Shown here: in pieces, positions 44,734 through 52,346 of the stretch | Layout of the letters: every line of letters starts with the position of its first letter | Numbering within the stretch: position 1 is the first letter of the stretch | Assembly: GCA_964578175.1 (NCBI GenBank) | Contig: CAZOBH010000003.1 | Span: forward strand, 1-64,000 | Reading direction: 5' to 3' | Source: RUG11788 sp964578175 | GTDB taxonomy: Bacteria; Bacillota_I; Bacilli_A; RF39; UBA660 | DNA length: 64,000 bases | Notes under the pieces: generated by a model | Told to the model about the DNA's origin: nothing | What the model saw: only the letters and a program-made list of their open reading frames with translations | Databases searched by the model: none | Made by a program: the position numbers and the translations under genes

Positions 44734-46281
44734 TTAATTCTCCAGAATAGATCTAGCAACTCTAATGCCATCTATTGCGGCACTCATTATTCCTCCTGCA
44801 TAACCTGGTCCTTCTCCACATGGATATATTCCTTTTATGCTAGATTCAAATTTATCATCTCTAACAATTCTAAGTGGAGAACTACTTCTAGTTTCAACTC
44901 CCGTTAAAATTGCATCATTATCATTAAATCCTTTTATTTTTCTATCAAAGTATATAAGCGCTTCTTTTAAAGTTTGTGAGACAAAGTTCGGTAGTATTAT
45001 ATTTAAATCTGTCATGGTAACACCAGGCTTATAAGTAGGTTTAACTTTTCCTAAATATGTTGTTTTTATATTTTTGTGAAAATCTTCTGCTCTTTGAATT
45101 GGTGCATAGTAATTGTTTCCACCTAACTTAAATGCTTTATTCTCTAATTCTTCTTGAAAGATAATACCAGATAATGGAGAATCATCTTTATAATCACTAG
45201 GAATAACATTTACTAATAACGCACTATTAGAATTTACTCCATCTCTTTTATATTTACTCATTCCATTAGTTACAATTTCATTTTCCGAGCTTGATGAGGC
45301 TATTACCTCTCCTCCAGGACACATGCAGAATGTATAAGCAGATCTATCCTTACCATGATATACAAGTTTGTATTCAGCTGGAGGTAAGTTCAATTTAGTT
45401 TTATCTCCATATTGAGATTTATTTATATCTTCTTGTAAATGTTCAATTCTAACTCCTACTGAGAATGCTTTTTGTTCCATATTAATATTATAACTATATA
45501 AAGTTCTAAATGTATCTCTAGCACTATGACCAACAGCTAGAATAACTATGTCACTCTTATACTCTTTATTACCAATTACTCCAACTAATTTATTATTTTC
45601 TATTATAAAATCACTTATTCTTTCATTAAAATGATATTCTCCTCCATTTTCTATAACATATTCTCTTATATTTTTAATAATGTTTATTAAATTATCTGTA
45701 CCAATATGTGGTTTACTCTCATATGTAATTTCAATCGGAGCACCAAATCTATAGAAAGTATCTAAAACTTTCTTACATAGTTTACTATTTAAACCGGTAG
45801 TTAATTTACCATCAGAAAAAGTTCCTGCTCCTCCTTCTCCAAATTGAACATTACATTCTGTATCTAATTTACCTTCATTCCTAAATCTTTCTACTTTTTC
45901 AGCTCTTTCTAAAACATCTGAACCTCTTTCAAAAATAATAGGTTTAATACCATTCTCAATAAAAGTTAAAGCAGCAAACAATCCTGCTGGTCCAGCACCA
46001 ATTATAATAGGTCTAAAATCTTTATCTTTATTAACTACAATACTTTCTAGTTCTTCCTCATCAACATGAATACAATCTTCAACATCATATTCTAAATCAT
46101 ATTCAATATCAAAAGAGTAATTATAATATATATCATCTTTATTTCTTGCATCAATTGATTTTTTTCTTATATAAAATTTAGTAACATGTTCTTTAAATAA
46201 TTTTTTTTCTTCACATAATAAATCTAATAATTCATCATTATTTAAGTCTTTTCTAACTTTTATATTATTAAATCTAATCAT
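44734..46281 (-). CDS. FAD-dependent oxidoreductase (COG2509 type)
   Basis: 515 residues. The FAD-binding Rossmann loop IIIGAGPAGLFAALTF is at ~95, after an N-terminal ~90-residue domain typical of this group. NVQFGEGGAGTFSDGKL follows, and the C-terminal GIYPCGEGPGYAGGIMSAAIDGIR is the FAD-closing motif. It is a cytosolic NAD(P)H/FAD dehydrogenase-like protein with unknown substrate. SD GGTGATATT. It reads as a single gene; the two small genes downstream are separated by 54 nt. Confidence 0.88.
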   Translation of the reverse strand: MIRFNNIKVRKDLNNDELLDLLCEEKKLFKEHVTKFYIRKKSIDARNKDDIYYNYSFDIEYDLEYDVEDCIHVDEEELESIVVNKDKDFRPIIIGAGPAGLFAALTFIENGIKPIIFERGSDVLERAEKVERFRNEGKLDTECNVQFGEGGAGTFSDGKLTTGLNSKLCKKVLDTFYRFGAPIEITYESKPHIGTDNLINIIKNIREYVIENGGEYHFNERISDFIIENNKLVGVIGNKEYKSDIVILAVGHSARDTFRTLYSYNINMEQKAFSVGVRIEHLQEDINKSQYGDKTKLNLPPAEYKLVYHGKDRSAYTFCMCPGGEVIASSSSENEIVTNGMSKYKRDGVNSNSALLVNVIPSDYKDDSPLSGIIFQEELENKAFKLGGNNYYAPIQRAEDFHKNIKTTYLGKVKPTYKPGVTMTDLNIILPNFVSQTLKEALIYFDRKIKGFNDNDAILTGVETRSSSPLRIVRDDKFESSIKGIYPCGEGPGYAGGIMSAAIDGIRVARSILEN

Positions 46282-46315
46282 AATATCACCAACATATTTA
46301 TTATATCATTAATAC

Positions 46316-46346
46316 ATATAAAAACTCGAGATATACTCTCGAGTTA
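46316..46346 (-). terminator. Terminator-like hairpin with no coding gene before it
   Basis: AACTCGAGA/TCTCGAGTT 9-bp perfect stem followed leftwards by TTTTTATATG. The upstream gene already ends in its own terminator at 46.54 kb, so this one implies a separate short transcript from 46.35-46.52 kb. Confidence 0.55.
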
Positions 46347-46522
46347 ACATGATTTTAAAATTTTATATTTTTTGTTTTTAGTTAGATAGGGGGTTGTTTA
46401 TATATATTTAAAACTTTTAGTTTATGTTCATTTTTATTATATTATTTTTATCTTATTACACATCATCTCCTTTGATAATTTAATAATACTATTAAAATAT
46501 GAAAAATATGTGATATATTTAT
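46347..46522 (-). ncRNA. Possible short transcript or leader-peptide unit
   Basis: 176 nt between two minus-strand terminators. Read leftwards it contains AAAGGAG followed by ATG-ATG and a nine-codon ORF (MMCNKIKII, stop). No strong promoter is visible, though AT-rich TATTAT elements occur. It could be a small RNA or an attenuator for the FAD oxidoreductase gene downstream. Speculative. Confidence 0.25.
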
Positions 46523-46560
46523 GAAAAAAAACAAAAAGTAGTTTATCTATGTAAACTACT
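46523..46560 (-). terminator. Terminator of the phosphodiester glycosidase gene
   Basis: AGTAGTTTA/TAAACTACT stem overlapping the stop codon, followed leftwards by TTTTTGTTTTTTTT. Confidence 0.85.
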
Positions 46561-47824
46561 TACTATTATCAGTTACAATCCAAGCATTAGGTAAATATCT
46601 AAATGTTGGTTTTTTACCATTCCATGGAGAATTAATGTATTTATTATTTAAAGTTAATGAAGTCGATGTTCCTCCATCTAAATTAGCAGCGTTAATAGCT
46701 CCATATTTCTCCATTATAGCTGCTTCATCTGCAAATGATGCTCCAGCTGAAAAACTTTGTAATCCATCTATAACAAGTAATAAAACAACTCTATCTGCTC
46801 TTTGGCCAATTGCAGTCCTTGATGTTGCCCAGCTATATTTTGTTACCTTTTTATATCTATTTTTACCATCAACTATTAAAAATGGCCCAAAATCTACTGC
46901 ATCTCTATAATTAAAATTCTTTGCCTCTTCATATCCCATATTCTTTTTAAGCACTAATTTATTATCAGTAGTAAAACCTATCATTCCTTCAGAATAATTA
47001 GGAGATACTTTATATCCTTTATATACTTGTCCGTTAGCAACCACAACTCCATGTGGAATACCGCCATTACTTCTAAATCTTGGATCGTGGAACCCTCCAG
47101 CATTCATTGCTAGAATCGCATTATAATTTTTGGATATCTTCTTTAATTGTTCACCATATGCATAGACATTATTCTTACCATTTTTTTCCATTCCAGTACT
47201 TAAACCTAATGTTACATTAGCTGGATCATATACAACAACCATTATACCTTCATAGTGACGTTTAGAACCAATTACTGTTCCACTAACTTTTATTATTTTA
47301 TATAACTCATCTTCATTATGATCTAATATTTCTCTTTCAAATTCATCTGCATATATTTCATTTTCTACTTTAATATCATCTAACGAAATAATATCTTTTG
47401 ATAAATCTACTTCATTTTTAACTAAATATTTAGATATTTCTTCATCTTTATATATATACTTAGTTATATTTTGATAATTAATTGATTTTAGACTAGTATT
47501 AATAATCCAAGATTTAAAATCATTATTATAATAAACAATACTTACTATACCTAATCCTTCTAATAGAAAGAATATTGAAAACATTGCAAGAGATATTTTC
47601 TTAAGTACATATTTTCTATTTTTCAACTTATCATTTTTAAATAACATGATTAAAGAGATTATAAATAGCACTATAAAAACTATTAATAATACTATTAATA
47701 ACATATTTATACTATTAGAAAATAAGGGATTATTATTGCTAATCAATAATAATATAAATAAAAAAGGAAGTATGAAAATACTTAATGATAATATTATTGA
47801 AAATATATTCATTTTATTTTTCAT
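46556..47824 (-). CDS. Membrane-anchored phosphodiester glycosidase (NAGPA-like)
   Basis: 422 residues. Three N-terminal hydrophobic helices (ending VYYN at ~110), then an exported domain with the NAGPA pattern: GIMVVVYDPANVTLG, AILAMNAGGFHD, GIPHGVVVANGQV, AVDFGPFLIVDG, SRTAIGQRAD and AANLDGGTSTSLTLNN. The family removes GlcNAc from phosphodiester-linked sugars; in Firmicutes it is linked to teichoic acid or exopolysaccharide processing. SD CAGGAGG. Confidence 0.88.
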   Translation of the reverse strand: MKNKMNIFSIILSLSIFILPFLFILLLISNNNPLFSNSINMLLIVLLIVFIVLFIISLIMLFKNDKLKNRKYVLKKISLAMFSIFFLLEGLGIVSIVYYNNDFKSWIINTSLKSINYQNITKYIYKDEEISKYLVKNEVDLSKDIISLDDIKVENEIYADEFEREILDHNEDELYKIIKVSGTVIGSKRHYEGIMVVVYDPANVTLGLSTGMEKNGKNNVYAYGEQLKKISKNYNAILAMNAGGFHDPRFRSNGGIPHGVVVANGQVYKGYKVSPNYSEGMIGFTTDNKLVLKKNMGYEEAKNFNYRDAVDFGPFLIVDGKNRYKKVTKYSWATSRTAIGQRADRVVLLLVIDGLQSFSAGASFADEAAIMEKYGAINAANLDGGTSTSLTLNNKYINSPWNGKKPTFRYLPNAWIVTDNSK

Positions 47825-47844
47825 ACTTACCTCCTGTTTAATAA

Positions 47845-48354
47845 CTACTTAATTATTGTTTCCTTTTTTAAATTATGTAATAATGCATAATCATTATATT
47901 GAATTACTATTTTATTATATTCCTCATATATTTTATTTTTAGAATTAATAACTGTATTATAATTTATTATATAAGTATCGCACTTACTTTTTACATTATC
48001 TCTTGATATTCCATAACTACATAACTTATCAAGTTCTTTTTTATTATTATCTAATTTTGTTATGTCATTATTTATTATATCAATCTTTGCAAGTATATCA
48101 CTTTTTTTATTTGGAAATGTTGATAAATAAATACCATCAAATGACTCATAAGCGGATTCTAGATCATATTTAAACAAACCAACTTTTGAATTAAAAGCTG
48201 CATAGTTTTTATCAACGTCTTCACTTATTCTATCACTAAGTTCTACATCTTTATTAAAGTCTTCAATATATGCTGATGTTATATCTACTGATTGAATACA
48301 TAGACCTAAAGCTATTAAAAAAACACCTAGCTTTATAAAAATCTTTCCGCTCAT
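47845..48354 (-). CDS. Membrane-anchored helical protein
   Basis: 169 residues from ATG with SD AGGTGATAAT. N-terminal TM (IFIKLGVFLIALGLCIQ), then an exported helical domain with coiled-coil character (NDITKLDNNKKELDKLCS) and two Cys. No family is recognised. It directly precedes the phosphodiester glycosidase gene by 20 nt and is likely co-transcribed. Confidence 0.6.
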   Translation of the reverse strand: MSGKIFIKLGVFLIALGLCIQSVDITSAYIEDFNKDVELSDRISEDVDKNYAAFNSKVGLFKYDLESAYESFDGIYLSTFPNKKSDILAKIDIINNDITKLDNNKKELDKLCSYGISRDNVKSKCDTYIINYNTVINSKNKIYEEYNKIVIQYNDYALLHNLKKETIIK

Positions 48355-48464
48355 ATTATCACCTACTTTTATCATACAATATATAGTAAAAACGATGTAA
48401 AACTAAATACATTTTTTATGTAAACTTTACGAATTTTCTTTTAAACAGTATATTTCTAATTAAT

Positions 48465-48493
48465 TTGTAAAAAAGCAATAATTTAGTTATTAT
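48465..48493 (+). promoter_or_regulatory. Promoter of the PPTase gene
   Basis: TTGTAA, 17 bp, TATTAT, 18 nt before the ATG at 48512. Confidence 0.55.
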
Positions 48494-48511
48494 AAAAAAG
48501 AAGGTGTACGT

Positions 48512-49105
48512 ATGAAATATATTATTAAAAGTGTTAACGATTATAAAGAAAACGAATTATATGAATTTTATAAAATAATACATAAAGAAAAAAGGAAAAA
48601 AATAGATAAATATAAAAATATTGATGATAAAAAAAGATCTATAATAGGTGAAATGATTCTAAAAGAATTATTATCTAAAGAAGACATTGATTACAACGAA
48701 ACAAAATTTACATATAATGAATATGGAAAACCATTTATGAATAATAATATTTATTTTAATATAAGTCATTCAGATCAATATATAATAGTTGCTATTTCTA
48801 ATAAAGAGATTGGAATAGATATAGAAAGAATAAAAAAGACACAAATAAATGTTATAGATCAATTTGCAAGTGATAAAGAAAAAGAGTATATTCTAAAATC
48901 ACCAAATAATATAGAAGAAAGATTATTTCAAATATATACACTAAAAGAATCATATTTAAAGATGAAGGGAACTAATTTAAATGATATATCAAACGTAGAG
49001 TTCATAATTAATAATGATAATATTACTTGTAGTGATAATAATGTTAATATTGGATTTATAAAAGATATATCAGATTATATTATTTCTTATTGTGAAAAAA
49101 GATAG
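48512..49105 (+). CDS. Sfp-type 4'-phosphopantetheinyl transferase
   Basis: 197 residues. The catalytic motif IGIDIERIKKTQI is at ~105 (Mg-binding Asp/Glu) and FQIYTLKESYLKMKGTNL at ~146 (WxxKEA-K type, here YTLKESYLK). The N-terminal part includes GKPFMNNNIYFNISHSD. It transfers phosphopantetheine from CoA to carrier proteins. No NRPS, PKS or acpP is nearby, so it may serve fatty acid ACP in this lineage or a distant pathway. SD AGAAGGTG. Confidence 0.9.
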   Translation: MKYIIKSVNDYKENELYEFYKIIHKEKRKKIDKYKNIDDKKRSIIGEMILKELLSKEDIDYNETKFTYNEYGKPFMNNNIYFNISHSDQYIIVAISNKEIGIDIERIKKTQINVIDQFASDKEKEYILKSPNNIEERLFQIYTLKESYLKMKGTNLNDISNVEFIINNDNITCSDNNVNIGFIKDISDYIISYCEKR

Positions 49106-49161
49106 CAAAAAAAGATGTGAAGATATAATAAATTTATAATGACGATAAAAGGAGTAAGTAT

Positions 49162-49803
49162 ATGAAGTTATGTTACCATTTTACAAATAAAGATCAATTA
49201 GAATCAATATTAAGTGAAGGTTTAAAACCACAATGCGGCATTAATAGTCAATTAATATCAGATTCTAGGAAAGAAAAAGTATATTATTCAGTAGGTGAAG
49301 AAGCAACTATAAAGATATTTACAGCATTTAATGAAATACTATTGAGAGCACTTGATGGAAAAATAAGTCCTGAGTTATATGAAACTTATAGTGATGAAAT
49401 AAAGCAAAAATTAGAAACTTCCCATGATGTAGAATCTTGGATGGGTGATGGAATATATTTAGCTTTTGATGGAGATACACTTAATAATTTTAACGAAGAA
49501 CAGTTAAAAGATGCATATACAACTGACACTATTCCACCAGAAAACTTATATGTATGTGTATTAAAAGATGAAACTTCAGGTGAAATTGTATCAACAAAAC
49601 CATCAGATATAGTTACTTACTTTATAGCTAAAAGAACAAATAACTTTAGTGAAGCATTAAATATTGCAGGATTTTTTGCTCTTGATATAGAAGAAAAAGT
49701 AGAAGAGTATAGAAATACACCTTTAACAGTTGATTATATACCATTGTCAAAATATTATAAATCACCTCAAAGTGACATCAATGATAAAAGAACTCATTTG
49801 TAG
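49162..49803 (+). CDS. Protein with ADP-ribosyltransferase-like (DarT/KptA-type) N-terminal motif
   Basis: 213 residues. The start, YHFTNKDQLESILSEGLKP followed by KVYYSVGEEA, matches the H-x-T...L-x-S-I-L-x-x-G-L pattern of the ART fold seen in KptA, DarT and relatives. The rest is acidic (GDGIYLAFDGDTL, NNFSEALNIAGFFALDIEEKVEE) with no clear second catalytic Glu motif. It may be an NAD-using modifier of nucleic acid or protein, or an inactive ART-fold protein. First gene of the island. SD AAAGGAG, with an unlinked terminator downstream. Confidence 0.6.
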   Translation: MKLCYHFTNKDQLESILSEGLKPQCGINSQLISDSRKEKVYYSVGEEATIKIFTAFNEILLRALDGKISPELYETYSDEIKQKLETSHDVESWMGDGIYLAFDGDTLNNFNEEQLKDAYTTDTIPPENLYVCVLKDETSGEIVSTKPSDIVTYFIAKRTNNFSEALNIAGFFALDIEEKVEEYRNTPLTVDYIPLSKYYKSPQSDINDKRTHL

Positions 49804-49815
49804 TTCTTTTTTATT
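49786..49815 (+). terminator. Terminator of the ART-like gene
   Basis: AAAAGAACT/AGTTCTTTT hairpin overlapping the stop codon, followed by TTATTT. Confidence 0.8.
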
Positions 49816-50055
49816 TATAATAAAAAATACATATACTACATTTTGAACTTTTGATTTTAATATGAAGTTACATTTATTAATATTATTATGTCATTAATTA
49901 CAAAATTTTTACCTATAAAATAAAAACTCTAACTAAATAGTTAGAGCAAATATTCTAATGGCACGTGTCAAAATTGTGTAGAACGACTCGTACGCATAAA
50001 TACTAAGTAGTAATAAGATTACTAACTAAAATAATTTTATAATGAAAACGTTAAA

Positions 50056-50075
50056 AACAAATATTAATATTTGTT
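50056..50075. repeat. 20-bp perfect palindrome
   Basis: AACAAATATT followed by its exact complement AATATTTGTT, 29 bp before the -35 of the plus promoter. An operator-like site for a dimeric regulator, or an AT-rich cruciform. Confidence 0.5.
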
Positions 50076-50103
50076 GGAATTCGTACAAAAGTTTGTAATA
50101 TTG

Positions 50104-50133
50104 TTAGCATTTTACTAAGATGTATGTTATAAT
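50104..50133 (+). promoter_or_regulatory. Plus-strand promoter of the DUF4417-like operon
   Basis: TTAGCA, 18 bp, TATAAT with TGT extended -10. The predicted start near 50140 leaves a ~310-nt structured leader before the first gene. Confidence 0.55.
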
Positions 50134-50157
50134 CTAAGAGGAAAAATTTAATTGGAC

Positions 50158-50332
50158 ACAAAAAAACCATGTGTTCACATGATTTTTCTAAGAACTAGGT
50201 AGCTACCAACTACCTCAATAAAGCAATAGAATAAAAACAAGCAAGACTATAGTGCTTAAAAGTGATTCTACCAAAATCACCTATCTTATTCTACATTTTA
50301 ATGATACAGCAAATTTCTTTCTGTGTCAATGA
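50158..50332 (-). ncRNA. Candidate structured antisense RNA (~170 nt)
   Basis: Read leftwards from a consensus-like promoter (TTGACT, 18 bp, TGC-TATCAT). It contains an 8-bp stem TAGAATAA/TTATTCTA (50227-50293) enclosing two hairpins (GTGATT/AATCAC and AAGCA/TGCTT), a GGTAG/CTACC hairpin (50198-50214), and ends at CATGTG-AA-CACATG followed by GTTTTTTTG. It contains no ORF with an SD. It is fully complementary to the leader of the plus-strand operon. Confidence 0.5.
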
Positions 50333-50337
50333 CGATT

Positions 50338-50367
50338 ATGATAGCATAAGTAAAGCACGTTAGTCAA
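50338..50367 (-). promoter_or_regulatory. Promoter of the antisense RNA
   Basis: TTGACT (50367-50362), 18 bp, TATCAT (50343-50338) with extended TGC. It points away from the DUF4417-like gene and lies inside the attenuator loop region. Confidence 0.55.
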
Positions 50368-50398
50368 GTTCTAATGGAAGGGGGTAACGTGTTTTTTA
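50352..50398 (+). terminator. Candidate attenuator in the operon leader
   Basis: AAAGCACGTTA pairs with TAACGTGTTTT (11 bp, one G-U) around a 22-nt loop and is followed by TTTTTTATT, about 60 nt before the operon's first start codon. Confidence 0.45.
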
Positions 50399-50451
50399 TT
50401 GTAATTTGTGTAGTTGGTACTCCTAAAAAATATAATGAAAGGAGTAATAAT

Positions 50452-51111
50452 ATGCATAATTTATTAGATTTAATCAAAACAACAGACGAGTACATAACTT
50501 ATTTAAAAAAACATAATTTCAAATTTGATGAAAACGGTTTTCCAATATTTAAAGAAGATATGTTCTTAAAAGAAACACCTGAGTTAATTGTTCCCTACTC
50601 TAATAGAAATGATAAAAGAGTAAAGAATAAAGAGAAAACATTGTTATGTACATTTGCCCCAGATCAAAGAATATATCCAAGAATTAAAAATATATTTAAA
50701 GAAATTGATGTATATAAGCAATATCTTGGAGTTGCTACTGCAGACATAACTGTTACAGATGATATGGATAAAGAGTGGCAAGAATTAATAATATTATTAA
50801 ATCAGTTATATGGTGCAGTATTAGCGGTAAACGGAATAAAAATAGTACTTAACACTCGTATTGGTAGTTCGATTAATATTAGACTATATAAATATTTACC
50901 TAAAAATATAATATGTATTTCAAGTTTCTTAGGATGTAAAAAAGAAAATAAATATGACTACTCATATTTATCTAAAATCTTAAATTTCTTACCATCTAAG
51001 CTTTTAATTTATGGTAAAGAAGATAAAAATGTAAATGCTATGCTAGATAACACGGGAATCAATTATAAATATTACAACGATTTTCATAAATTAAGTAAAG
51101 GAGTGGTATAA
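50452..51111 (+). CDS. DUF4417-like protein
   Basis: 219 residues from the ATG preceded by AAAGGAGTAATAAT; the longer start at 50374 lies inside the attenuator and has no suitable SD. Segments LLCTFAPDQRIYP, AVNGIKIVLNTRIGSSINIR, IICISSFLGCKKE and LPSKLLIYGKEDK follow the DUF4417 pattern (a family found mainly in phages and mobile elements, no known activity). It is first gene of the island operon with the toxin-like and immunity-like genes. Confidence 0.6.
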   Translation: MHNLLDLIKTTDEYITYLKKHNFKFDENGFPIFKEDMFLKETPELIVPYSNRNDKRVKNKEKTLLCTFAPDQRIYPRIKNIFKEIDVYKQYLGVATADITVTDDMDKEWQELIILLNQLYGAVLAVNGIKIVLNTRIGSSINIRLYKYLPKNIICISSFLGCKKENKYDYSYLSKILNFLPSKLLIYGKEDKNVNAMLDNTGINYKYYNDFHKLSKGVV

Positions 51112-51113
51112 TA

Positions 51114-51482
51114 ATGGCAGATAGCAAAGAAAAATATTCTGATAGTTCCAGTAATTATATAAACAAAACAGTTCCATATTCAGAAGAAGCAAAACATAAT
51201 TATAATGTTAGCAAAAAGAAAGAGGAAAAATATAACGTTGAATGGAGTAAAAATAAAGTTAACATCAATGAGGTAGTAGATAAATTCGCTCCAAATTCAG
51301 AAGGTCATGTTGAAGGATATAAATATGTATTTGAAGGTGAAAGATACCAAATTATAGCAGATATGGTAGCAGGATCACTTAGAATAAAAGATAAAAAAAC
51401 AAATCAACATGTCAAATTAGATGGAAAGCCTGGAAGTAGGAGTGAAACACATTTAAAAATTAAAAAGAGAGGTGAAATGTAA
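51114..51482 (+). CDS. Possible polymorphic-toxin-like C-terminal domain protein
   Basis: 122 residues, basic. The first ~50 residues are hydrophilic and disordered-looking (SDSSSNYINKTVPYSEE). The C-terminal ~70 form a compact domain with YKYVFEGERYQIIADMVAGSLRIKDKK and ending ETHLKIKKRGEM. This resembles the tail domains of Firmicutes polymorphic toxins, from memory only. No secretion leader is present. SD AAAGGAG at 10 nt. It overlaps no gene but is 2 nt after the DUF4417 gene, and the next gene is a small acidic protein as expected for an immunity partner. Confidence 0.45.
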   Translation: MADSKEKYSDSSSNYINKTVPYSEEAKHNYNVSKKKEEKYNVEWSKNKVNINEVVDKFAPNSEGHVEGYKYVFEGERYQIIADMVAGSLRIKDKKTNQHVKLDGKPGSRSETHLKIKKRGEM

Positions 51483-51483
51483 A

Positions 51484-51822
51484 TTGTATTTAGCTTTATA
51501 CTTAAAAAAACCAGAGATAGAACCTGGTTATTATCCAAAGATTGATAAAAAATATATTAAAGAATATAGAAATGGAACATTAGAGCAGTCTTTAAAATTA
51601 GGAGATTTTTTCTTAAATAATATTGATGAAGAATGCGATGTTTTAGTAGGTCCTTACGAATATGATTATTGGGATTCAAAGCAATGTAAAAAAATAGTCG
51701 ATTGGATAGAAAAAAATCAAGATAAAATTAAAGAAGCAGAATTAGATGATTTCTTTAAAGTGATAACTGATTATTGTAAACAGGCTGTTGAATTAGATAC
51801 TGGTGTAGAAATTGACTTATAA
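51484..51822 (+). CDS. Small acidic protein, possible immunity partner
   Basis: 112 residues from a TTG codon: SD GAGGTGA lies 8 nt before TTG 51484, whereas an in-frame GTG at 51472 sits inside the SD. Acidic (DFFLNNIDEECDVLVGPYEYDYW, EAELDDFFKVITDY, LDTGVEIDL). No family is recognised. Acidic small proteins coded right after a basic toxin-like protein are typical immunity proteins; this is inference from order and charge. Confidence 0.5.
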   Translation: MYLALYLKKPEIEPGYYPKIDKKYIKEYRNGTLEQSLKLGDFFLNNIDEECDVLVGPYEYDYWDSKQCKKIVDWIEKNQDKIKEAELDDFFKVITDYCKQAVELDTGVEIDL

Positions 51823-52212
51823 TTGAAAAGTAGTTATAAACTATTAGGGGTGTTTTGGGATAATTTACAAACTACAAACACAGTATCTTATTTAGATAGC
51901 AATAATTTTATTAATGAATTAGATGATGATTATAATATATTTGATATGAATAAAATTAGAAAAATTAATATTTCAAATATCCTTCAAGTAGAAAATACAA
52001 CTGATTTAGAAGCGCTTATTATTAAAATGAAAAAACATGAATCAATACTAATAAATATTGATTATATTCCATCTAACAATAATAAAATTTTAAATAAACT
52101 ATATTATAAGAGAATTAATCAAATATATAATTATTTTTCTAATCGTTTAAAAAATACAAAAATTTATTTATCAAGCAATTATAAATTTTATTTAGAAAAT
52201 CAAGATGCATGA
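51823..52212 (+). CDS. Uncharacterised island protein
   Basis: 129 residues if translation begins at TTG 51823, directly after the previous stop; no good SD precedes it, so coupling is assumed. It contains KLLGVFWDNLQTTNTVSYLDSNNFI and a Lys/Asn/Tyr-rich C-terminus (KLYYKRINQIYNYFSNRL). No family is recognised. The stop codon lies inside the operon terminator stem. Confidence 0.4.
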   Translation: MKSSYKLLGVFWDNLQTTNTVSYLDSNNFINELDDDYNIFDMNKIRKINISNILQVENTTDLEALIIKMKKHESILINIDYIPSNNNKILNKLYYKRINQIYNYFSNRLKNTKIYLSSNYKFYLENQDA

Positions 52213-52236
52213 TATTGAAATCATGCATCTTTTATT
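52204..52236 (+). terminator. Terminator of the island operon
   Basis: GATGCATGAT/ATCATGCATC perfect 10-bp stem with a 6-nt loop, followed by TTTTATTTG. Confidence 0.9.
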
Positions 52237-52277
52237 TGTCCATATATATCTAATTTTATTTTTTTAAATTTAAGCAT

Positions 52278-52306
52278 AAAAAATCTAACTCCTTTCTTGA
52301 AGTTAG
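52278..52306 (-). terminator. Terminator of tRNA-Trp
   Basis: CTAACT/AGTTAG hairpin followed leftwards by ATTTTTT, 41 nt past the CCA end. Confidence 0.75.
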
Positions 52307-52346
52307 AAATAATATTAAGTTCGAAAAGTTCGAACAGAATTACTCA

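Larger units (their letters stand above)
49816..50451. other. 636-bp non-coding control region
   Basis: No credible ORF on either strand. It holds, in order: a minus-oriented terminator hairpin CTCTAACTA/TAGTTAGAG (49927-49946, A-run to its left); a 20-bp perfect palindrome (50056-50075); a plus promoter (50104-50133); a bidirectional hairpin CATGTG-TT-CACATG (50168-50181); GGTAGCTACC (50198-50207); a nested fold with outer stem TAGAATAA/TTATTCTA; a minus promoter (50338-50367); and a CACGTTA/TAACGTG-T6 hairpin (50352-50398). See the separate entries. Confidence 0.7.

Noticed and set aside
48512..49105. Evidence for an NRPS/PKS biosynthetic cluster from the PPTase
   Set aside because: No carrier-protein, synthase or thioesterase genes lie nearby; the PPTase alone is not evidence of a cluster.
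49950..50160. CRISPR-like or tracrRNA-like sequence
   Set aside because: No repeated 25-40 bp units with spacers, no anti-repeat and no cas gene in the window. Only single hairpins and one palindrome.
52319..52335. GTTCGAA-AAG-TTCGAAC inverted repeat downstream of tRNA-Trp as an att site
   Set aside because: It is a single copy with no second copy near the other island edge, and it does not match the tRNA 3' end. It is more likely a local hairpin.
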